Source: Gloeopeniophorella convolvens (taxonomy: Eukaryota; Basidiomycota; Agaricomycetes; Russulales). From it: 13,712 nucleotides of DNA. Position numbers and translations under genes: made by a program. Below the pieces are notes generated by a model. The model saw only the letters and a program-made list of their open reading frames with translations. It was not told the DNA's origin and did not search any database. The stretch spans positions 1 to 13,712 of the forward strand of contig WTXD01000285.1 in NCBI GenBank assembly GCA_022496205.1, written 5' to 3'. Below are positions 7,233-13,712 of the stretch, piece after piece (positions within the stretch are counted from its first letter, which is position 1; every line of letters begins with the position of its first letter).

Positions 7233-8432
7233 ATGGCCGACGCAGTCATCGAAGGTCTCACCTCAAACAACCTGTTCAATCTCAGTGGCGTTGTCGCTGT
7301 CATCACTGGTGGCGGAACGGTGCGTTTAGATTGTTCTTTGTGGAGCCTCGGGCGCCCAACTGTCAATGAACACCACTTTAGGGCATCGGCTTGATGCTTG
7401 CGACGACGCTGATTGCCAATGGCGCGAATGTTTATATCACCGGCCGCCGTGCCGATGTGCTCGAGCAGACAGCGAAAGTTTATAACGAGGGTGCCGCCCG
7501 CTCACCCGGACGTGGGAAGATATTCACCATTCAGGGAGATGTCTCTCAGAAGGTTAGTCCCCAGCGCACGCCCTCCTGCGCTCCTTGCTGAGCATCCATC
7601 TTCACGCAGTCTGAGTCCACGCGTATCGCTGCAGAGATTGAAGCGCGGGAGCCGAATGGCGTCACGCTCCTCGTGAACAACGCGGGCATCCTCGTCGGCG
7701 GTACGGGCGTGCCCCAGGCCCCTACGGCCGACGAATACAAGAAGGCCTACTTTGATTCGGTGTCGGACGACGATTTTGTCAAGACCCACCGTACGAACAC
7801 TGTGGCACCTTACTGGCTATCGTTTGCGTTCCTCTCACTCCTGGAGAAATGGAAGGCCGGTCCTCTCGGAACCCGCTTCGTTCCCCAGGTCGTTATGATT
7901 AGCAGCATGAACTCCTGGGCGAAGGTTTGTTTCTGCATTATAGCAGTTGTGCGTAGTAGCTTACGCTCCCCGAAAGGACCCTGCGCCAAGCCTGCGCTCG
8001 TTCCCTTACCTCTTGTCAAAGTCAGCTCTTGCCCACGAGACGCAAGTCCTCGCGCACGAGCTTCTCCCTCTGGGTGTTCGTGTGAATGGCATCGCGCCAG
8101 GTCTCTTCCCGTCGGAGGTAAGCTACGCACGGTACCTCGGGGCGCTGTGCTGACGAATGACGTGCGACGAAGATGTCACACCCGAGTCCACGAGACGAGC
8201 TTGGCAGGACAATCATCGAAAATGTCAAATACGACTTTCCGACACCGGCTGGCAGCGGTACCGCGCGCGATGTCGGCTCCGTCTTGCTCGCACTCGTCGT
8301 GAACTGGTTCATCAACGGTGAGACCGTCCTAGTGGATGGCGGTGTAAGTGTTACCCCCTCTATACTGTGTGAAGGGAGACTTAAACTGACGAATGTGAAT
8401 AGGCCCTCCTCACTATACCCGCATCGCGCTAA
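7233..8432 (+). CDS. Short-chain dehydrogenase/reductase SDR-B (classical SDR, 6 exons)
   Basis: Predicted NADP(H)-dependent oxidoreductase of 304 aa, substrate unknown, probably cytosolic. Exons: 7233-7319, 7382-7552, 7610-7924, 7977-8117, 8173-8343, 8403-8432. The five introns are 52-62 nt and all phase 0. Donors are GTGCGT, GTTAGT, GTTTGT, GTAAGC and GTAAGT; two acceptors (7976, 8172) are the less usual AAG. Motifs: TGGGTGIG (25-32), TGRR (49-52), NNAG (109-112), Asn149, Ser185, YLLSK with Tyr202 and Lys206, and a C-terminal DGG-ALLTIPASR tail. The start is the ATG that aligns with that of SDR-A (both begin MAD), although the frame is open further upstream. By hand alignment, 107 of the first 191 residues match SDR-A. 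The region after exon 4 (about 239-268) is the most diverged and may shape the substrate pocket. No signal peptide is seen. The upstream region has a TATA box, a phased GTCGGGA array and inverted repeats, so it may be regulated differently from SDR-A. Confidence 0.93.
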
Positions 8433-8563
8433 AAGTATAGACAATGACTGTGGTCTCTGTCCTTGGGTTCTGAGCGGGACCGATTGCTCGTCGGCGTCCA
8501 CGGAGTTTAATTTACTAATTGTAACCATCAATTGTACTTCGCCCAACTGTACCAAAGGCTTGA

Positions 8564-8569
8564 AATAAA
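8564..8569 (+). promoter_or_regulatory. Polyadenylation signal of SDR-B
   Basis: A perfect AATAAA lies about 132 nt after the SDR-B stop codon, in an AT-rich stretch. Its position suits the 3' end of this gene; cleavage would fall a little downstream. Confidence 0.5.
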
Positions 8570-9008
8570 TACCGTCTGTTCGATGGAGTCTGTGATAAGG
8601 CAGTGCATAAGCCTGTGTAGTGTGCAGTGGATTCCGCTAGCAGGTTGAGCATTGCGGCTTCTGCGGGCGCCTCCGAGACTTCGCCTGTTTCTGGAAGGTA
8701 CACCGTACAGCGCGTCAATACATAAGGCACGAGTTGTACAGCCTCGAATTTGCCACGTTCAACAGCCTGACAGGAGTCCAGTGTTCGCACCCCGCTTCTG
8801 GCGCTTCTGGGTGAGTATCGACCTCCTTTGGGGTCTACGGAATGATCTGCCGTATCCGAGCCGTTTCCAGTAACCAAACACGCAACACCGCCGGCCTACA
8901 GCCACTGACAAGCCCTCGACGTCAACAGCCTTGCTTCAACCACGACTTAAGGCGACGCGACTCTGCACCGACACTGGCCTCTTCTCCTCCAACTGCAGCC
9001 TTCTCAGG
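8570..9008. other. Intergenic region between SDR-B and the F-box gene
   Basis: It contains only short frames with no recognisable product. It should hold the end of the SDR-B transcript and the promoter and 5' UTR of the F-box gene. No clear TATA box is visible near the F-box start. Confidence 0.45.
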
Positions 9009-10911
9009 ATGGCTGCAGCTCTCCTTGAGCTCCCAACAGAGCTTATCGTCTTCATCTTTTGCCACCTATCCCTTCGTGACCTCAAATCCTGCAAACAGCT
9101 GTGTCGCCGGCTGCGCACACTGATCGAGCAGTCCCAACTACTGCAATGTCACCTGCGAACCATGCTGAGCGGAGTGGAAGACCTCTTTCTTCCCGGTGTC
9201 TGTAGCGCCGACTTCCTGAAGGGCCTAGAACGGTGGGAAGCGGCATGGCAGCGGTTCGACATCGGGGAGCACTTCGCGAGGTGCAGGTACAACAACGTGA
9301 TGTGGAGCGTCGACCACATTGTCCAGAACGGATACGTTGCAGCAATGCGCCTGGGAGATTCCGGTTGGCACAGTGCGCCTGGCTGGTCCTATGCCGACAT
9401 ATCACGTATCTCCTCGGAGGCTAGTAAAGGCTCCAAGGAGTTCAACTGGACCGACATTCAGTTCGACATGAACTACACACCAAAGGGGTTCGTGCTGGAT
9501 GTGAACCAGGACCTTGTGGCGGTGGCATCCTAGTAAGCCCCCGTTGAACGATATCTTCGGATGCGGTGCTGATCCTTTACCGCAAAGCCGCGGCGATGCA
9601 TTTGGGCGTTTCCAGCTCCATTTCTTGCGATTTACCACAGGCGAACGCCACCCTTTGGCTTCTGACGTCTCATACGACTTGGAGATGAACTGCAAGTATC
9701 CAACGGAATGCGAGATGGGAATGGAAATCATGGATCAACATCTGATCATCGTCGTCACCTACAAGCCCTGGCACCTCCCGAGACGGAGACAAAGAGTTTA
9801 CATTGTTAACTGGAAGAGCGGGCAATTGCGTTGTGTGAGTTCCCCAAAGATCAAACGCGGCTGATGACTCACACCCACGACAGCTTCGACGCGCTCGGAA
9901 TGGCACCTATTTTCCCGTGGTTACATTTATGTCCAACAGTCTCGTGGTTTTGGCTCGCCAACGCGACTTTGCCCTGGAAATCTGCAGGATTACGGGAGGA
10001 ACTGAGACGTCGCCGGGGCGCTCTCTGCAGACGGTTTGTATACTCAAGCTACCAACGCCTCACCCAAAAGCCCGGCTGCAATTCAAGATGTGCAGCAGGA
10101 CGCCACCCAACCAAAGTTCGCCATCGTCCATCCTGAATTCGTCGAGGCTTCCATTCAGGAGCTCACCCGCGGACACTATTCTTGGGTTCGATATCGACGT
10201 ACGACGATACGGAAAACCTTCTGCAGACCTCCGGCGACTCTCATTTTGGACTCACCCTAGCACGCTGTGCTCACTCGCAGCAGAAGCAGATAAGCATACA
10301 CGTGCTACTCAAACTGAGAAGACCCATCGTGGCGCGCGAGGCTTGGCTTCTCGACTCTTTGGGCGCGTCAAGCACGCCTTTGCGGGACCACCCGTGCTGC
10401 AATGGCAAGAATGGGGACCTGAATCTACCCGATGGCGTGAATCCCTACTAAGCCTCCGCGACCGTCATGCTCTCTCAGGGACGCGCTGTGCCATTGTAGA
10501 GCAGGACAACTTAGCGCTACATCTGATGGACTTTAGCCCAGGGCGCCTCTCCAGGTTGCTCACTGAAGACAGTGAACACGAGGAAGACAGGAAGCACTGC
10601 CTGAAGCCAGTCACAGAGGAAAACACAATTGACGCGGGACGTTGCTTCCTTCACGACATTACGTCTAGGTTGCCGTACTACGAAGCTATGAAGGAGGGTG
10701 TGAGGAACCGGTTTGTGATGGACGACGAATGGATATTGCAATTCGAGGTCAGATCATGGCAATACTCTGGATTGACGGTTCTGCTCACTGGTCACATCTA
10801 CAGGAGGAGGGTCTCTTCGGATGGGAAGGGTGGATTGATTTCCACAGCATCTTCCCACAAGAAAAGCCATCAAACGTCATATCCTTGGGAACAAGCAATT
10901 CTTGGGAGTAA
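9009..10911 (+). CDS. F-box domain protein (4 exons)
   Basis: Predicted 580-aa F-box protein. Such proteins usually bind Skp1 through the N-terminal F-box and recruit targets to an SCF ubiquitin ligase; the target is unknown. Exons: 9009-9532, 9588-9834, 9884-10747, 10804-10911. The F-box covers about residues 5-42 (LLELPTELIVFIFCHLSLRD, then KSCKQLCRRLRTLI). It matches the LP.E.L..IF..L...DL....VC..W-type pattern, with Arg in place of the usual Trp. The rest (43-580) has strand-rich repeated-looking segments (for example LVLARQ.. and YIVNWKSGQLRC) that fit the long, poorly characterised C-terminal part of mushroom F-box families; I assign no second domain. The start at 9009 is chosen because the F-box begins there; the frame is open upstream. 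Introns are 49-56 nt, and the first uses an AAG acceptor. If intron 3 is retained, the frame runs on to 10918, but splicing gives the more natural C-terminus (GLFGWEGWIDFHSIFPQ...). Expansion of such genes is typical of Agaricomycetes. Confidence 0.85.
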
Positions 10912-11584
10912 GCCATAGCTGATCCTCCGCCCCGTTTCACCGCTGTTCTCTCTTCCACATCTGAGTCACCCCTTGATATCTCTTATTCCAAAATCTCAGT
11001 CACTCCTGTCAAGTAACCGACCACTGAACCTCGGACTTTTTGCTGTACTTTCATGCATGTATCTCACATTACTGCGTTGGGAGGCGGGCCCCACACAAGG
11101 CAGATGTTTGTAGTATTGCAAGGCTCGGATTAATGTACCATGATTAGAATCGCATTGTAACCATTGAGATATTGAGGCCTTTCGTATAATATTTATCACG
11201 AGGTTGGTTCCCGTTTGCCTGAGGCAGTCTGAAAGCCCATCTCTGCGTCATAGCGAAGACTATCTATTGCACCACCACCTCCTGCAATTCACTTTGTGGC
11301 TCCGAGAGTTTGTCTGGTTTAGTGTAGTGCCGTTGTCAAGCAAGTACAATGGTCTTGGCGGGTGCTGCTGAAGTGCACTAGCACTGGCAAGGCCGCGGCG
11401 TCCTCCGCGGGTGGAACCACAGGGTAGGGTTAGGTCTTGGTTCACGAGACCCAGGCTCTCCGAGTCTCACCGAGTCGCAACTTGTATCCGAATAACCTCA
11501 AGACGCCTTAGGCTTGCAGCGACTCTCGCAAGCTCCAAGACACACGTTTGGGAACGGTCCAAAAGCCCCCGGAGGTGCTGCAAA
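10912..11584. other. Intergenic region between the F-box gene and CPSF2
   Basis: No gene is recognised. The left part should be the F-box 3' UTR; AT-rich sequence near 11183-11200 (TATAATATTTATC) may be its 3' end. The right part precedes the CPSF2 start and is partly GC-rich, with two CCGCGG palindromes about a dozen bases apart near 11392-11410. An open frame running into 11585 from 11411 is probably leader sequence, because family homology begins at the ATG at 11585. Confidence 0.45.
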
Positions 11585-13712
11585 ATGCTGACATTTACGC
11601 CTTTGTCAGGCGCGGCCAAGTCATCGCGCACCAGTCCGTTGGCATACCTCCTGCAAGTGGATGACATCAAAATCCTTCTCGACTGCGGCTCTCCAGACTG
11701 GTCTCCAGAACCCTCTTCCTCCGAAACGAAAGTAGAGGACACTCTGGGGGAGAATTACCCCTGGCGGCAATACTGTGACACGCTCAAAGAGTGCGTGGAC
11801 CGTGATTTGTTTTCGTGTTCAACTCTCACCATTAACGCAGGATTGCACCCTCTATCGACCTCGTCCTTCTCTCACATGGGGACCTCGCACATTCAGGATT
11901 GTACCCCTACGCATATTCAAGGTGGGGGCTGAAAGCCCCAGCCTACTCCACTCTTCCTGTGCAAGCCATGGCCCGGATCGCCGCGACAGAGGAGGTAGAG
12001 GCCATTCGAGACGAAGAGGATGTGGGGGGTCCAGATGAGAATGCAGCTCCCACAGACGAAGAGCACCTACCGGATGCCATGGATGTTTCCTTGGACGGTC
12101 AACCACACGGGGACCCAGACTCAGGCCGTCACCCGGTCAAGGGTAAATACATCGCGACTTCTCAAGAGGTTCACGACGCGTTCGATGTGATCAACACATT
12201 GCGATATTCTCAACCCACACATCTCTCAGGTGAGAGCTGGCAGCTCCAAGCTATATTAGATTTGACTTACTCCTCCTGTCTAGGACGGTGCCAGGGTCTT
12301 ACTGTGACTCCGTTCAACGCCGGACATACCCTCGGAGGCACAATATGGAAAATTCGTTCTCCGTCTGTTGGAACGATTGTCTATGCAGTGAATATGAATC
12401 ACATGAAGGAGCGCCATCTCGACGGGACGGTGCTCATGAGCGGCGCGGGAGGCGCTATCTTCGAATCGCTGGCACGGCCTGACCTCTTCATCACCGATGC
12501 GGAGCGTGCGGATGTCATTGGGAGTCGTCGGAAAGACCGTGACGCTGCTCTTATTGGTGTGCCGCCCCGTCTCATCTCTGGGTTTCCCCGCTGACCTTCT
12601 CTATAGACACCATTACCACGACACTCTCCTCTCGCTCATCTCTCCTTCTTCCCTGTGACGCCAGTACTCGCGTCCTGGAGCTGCTCGTGTTGTTGGATCA
12701 GCACTGGTCTTTCGCGCGACTAAAGTTCCCTATCTGCCTCCTCTCGCGCACAGGCCGTGAGATGCTCACGTTCGTAAGAAGTATGATGGAGTGGCTTGGT
12801 GGCACGGTCAGCAAGGAGGATGTTGGGGAGGATGCCCAAGGCGGCACTGGGAAGCGTGCGAACAAGCGCAGACGCGAGGAGGATGTTGACGAGGATGCAA
12901 TTGGCGCGTTTGCCTTGCGATTCAAGTGCGTTTCTCGTATATTTGCTTGATGACAATACATAAACAGTCTACAGGCACCTCGAATTTTTCTCTAGTCCAC
13001 AGGCCCTCATGCAGACATACTCCTCAAAGGAGCCCAAGCTCGTTCTCGCGGTCCCAGCATCACTCTCACATGGCGCGTCGCGGGTGATGTTCACAGAGTT
13101 CGCCGCTATTCCAGACAACGTCATCCTCCTCACCGGTCGCGGGGAAGAAGGCACGCTGGGGCGAGCGCTGTTCGAGCGCTGGGATGGCGCGCAGCGTGCT
13201 GAGGATAAGTGGAACAATGGCAAGCTTGGCAACAACGTGATGCTCGACGGCTCTCTCGAACTTCGGGTGAAGTCTCAGCATACGTGGACTCGCGGAAAAT
13301 GCTGACATGCCATTTCTCGCAGTTAAATTCGAGGGTTCCATTGGCAGGTGCCGAACTCGAGGTCTTCCAGCAAAAGCAGCGAGCTGCACGCGAGAAGGCA
13401 GCCATGGCACAAGCACAGCTCGTACGCAATCAACAGCTGCTGGAGGCTGATGAAGGTGCAGAGTCTAGCGATAGCGACTCTGATGCTGCGGACGAAGAGG
13501 ATGTTGAACGCGCTCTGGGCCTCGATGCTGAGTTGGCAGGGGCGGAAGGTGCAGACTGGGGCCGCGCGATGGACGCAGAAGACAGCGGACGCCAGATGTT
13601 ATCGTTCGACATCTACCTCAAGGGCAACGTCTCTCGCGCAGTTTCGTTCTTCAAGAGTGCGGGGAAGGAGAACCAAAGATTCCGAATGTTCCCGTACGTG
13701 GAGAGGAAGCGG
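11585..13712 (+). CDS. cft2: Cleavage and polyadenylation specificity factor subunit 2 (CPSF100/Cft2), 5' part
   Basis: Nuclear, non-catalytic metallo-beta-lactamase/beta-CASP subunit of the pre-mRNA 3'-end cleavage and polyadenylation complex, partner of the CPSF73 endonuclease. Exons: 11585-11790, 11841-12229, 12284-12556, 12607-12925, 12975-13266, 13323-13712 (open at the edge). They give 623 codons, about two thirds of a usual 750-950 aa protein. The start is fixed by the family N-terminus MLTFTPLSG...YLLQVDD (1-27). The first metal motif reads SHGDLAHSG (80-88): the second His and the Asp of HxHxDH are replaced (Asp83, Ala85), as expected for the inactive subunit. AGHTLGG follows in exon 3, then the beta-CASP region (LLPCDAST..., LSRTGREML...). 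An acidic linker lies at about 119-165, a basic KRANKRRR patch (372-379, possible nuclear signal) runs into an acidic tract, and a second acidic tract (534-555) precedes SFDIYLKGN...FRMFPYVE. Introns are 49-56 nt. No frameshift is seen. Identification is secure; exon ends are inferred. Confidence 0.95.

Noticed and set aside
10748..10918. Unspliced C-terminus of the F-box protein running to 10918
   Set aside because: A 56-nt GT-AG intron (10748-10803) leads to a tail with more natural composition (EEGLFGWEGWIDFHSIFPQ). The read-through tail is rich in Ser, Lys and Arg. RNA data could reverse this choice.
11925..11939. GGGGCT-GAA-AGCCCC hairpin
   Set aside because: It lies inside a conserved coding exon of CPSF2 (the RWGLKAPA segment), so codon constraints explain it sufficiently.

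Overview
The window looks like nuclear DNA of a filamentous basidiomycete, probably an Agaricomycete. The genes are cut by many short introns (43-65 nt, GT...AG, several with CTGAC/CTGAT-like branch sites). A long intron-rich F-box/WD-free-looking protein of a mushroom-type family sits next to a conserved mRNA 3'-processing gene. All confidently identified genes lie on the + strand. The species cannot be named from the sequence alone.

Layout. (1) 1-1210: mostly non-coding, with a possible 3' tail of an upstream gene at 3-68 and a perfect 9-bp hairpin at 784-805. (2) 1211-2524: SDR-A, a complete classical short-chain dehydrogenase/reductase of 307 aa in eight exons. It looks broken until its introns are placed. 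(3) 2525-7232: a 4.7-kb stretch with no recognisable gene family. It holds one tentative multi-exon gene (5492-6164), a minus-strand open frame (5001-5534), and, just before the next gene, a phased GTCGGGA triplet and inverted repeats around a TATA element. (4) 7233-8432: SDR-B, a second complete SDR of 304 aa in six exons, paralogous to SDR-A. (5) 9009-10911: an F-box protein of 580 aa in four exons. (6) 11585-13712: the first 623 codons of the cleavage and polyadenylation factor subunit CPSF2/Cft2, continuing past the window edge.

The strongest observation is the pair of paralogous SDR genes. Their exon lengths correspond almost perfectly (87, 171, 315 and 141 nt are the same), and all five shared introns are phase 0. 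SDR-A has two further introns, of phase 2 and phase 1, which SDR-B lacks. One extra intron sits exactly where SDR-B carries an exonic sequence that reads like a 5' splice site. The two enzymes probably perform related NADP(H)-dependent carbonyl/alcohol chemistry on unknown substrates. The F-box and CPSF2 genes have no evident functional link to them. I see no RNA genes, CRISPR, insertion sequences or intact transposons.
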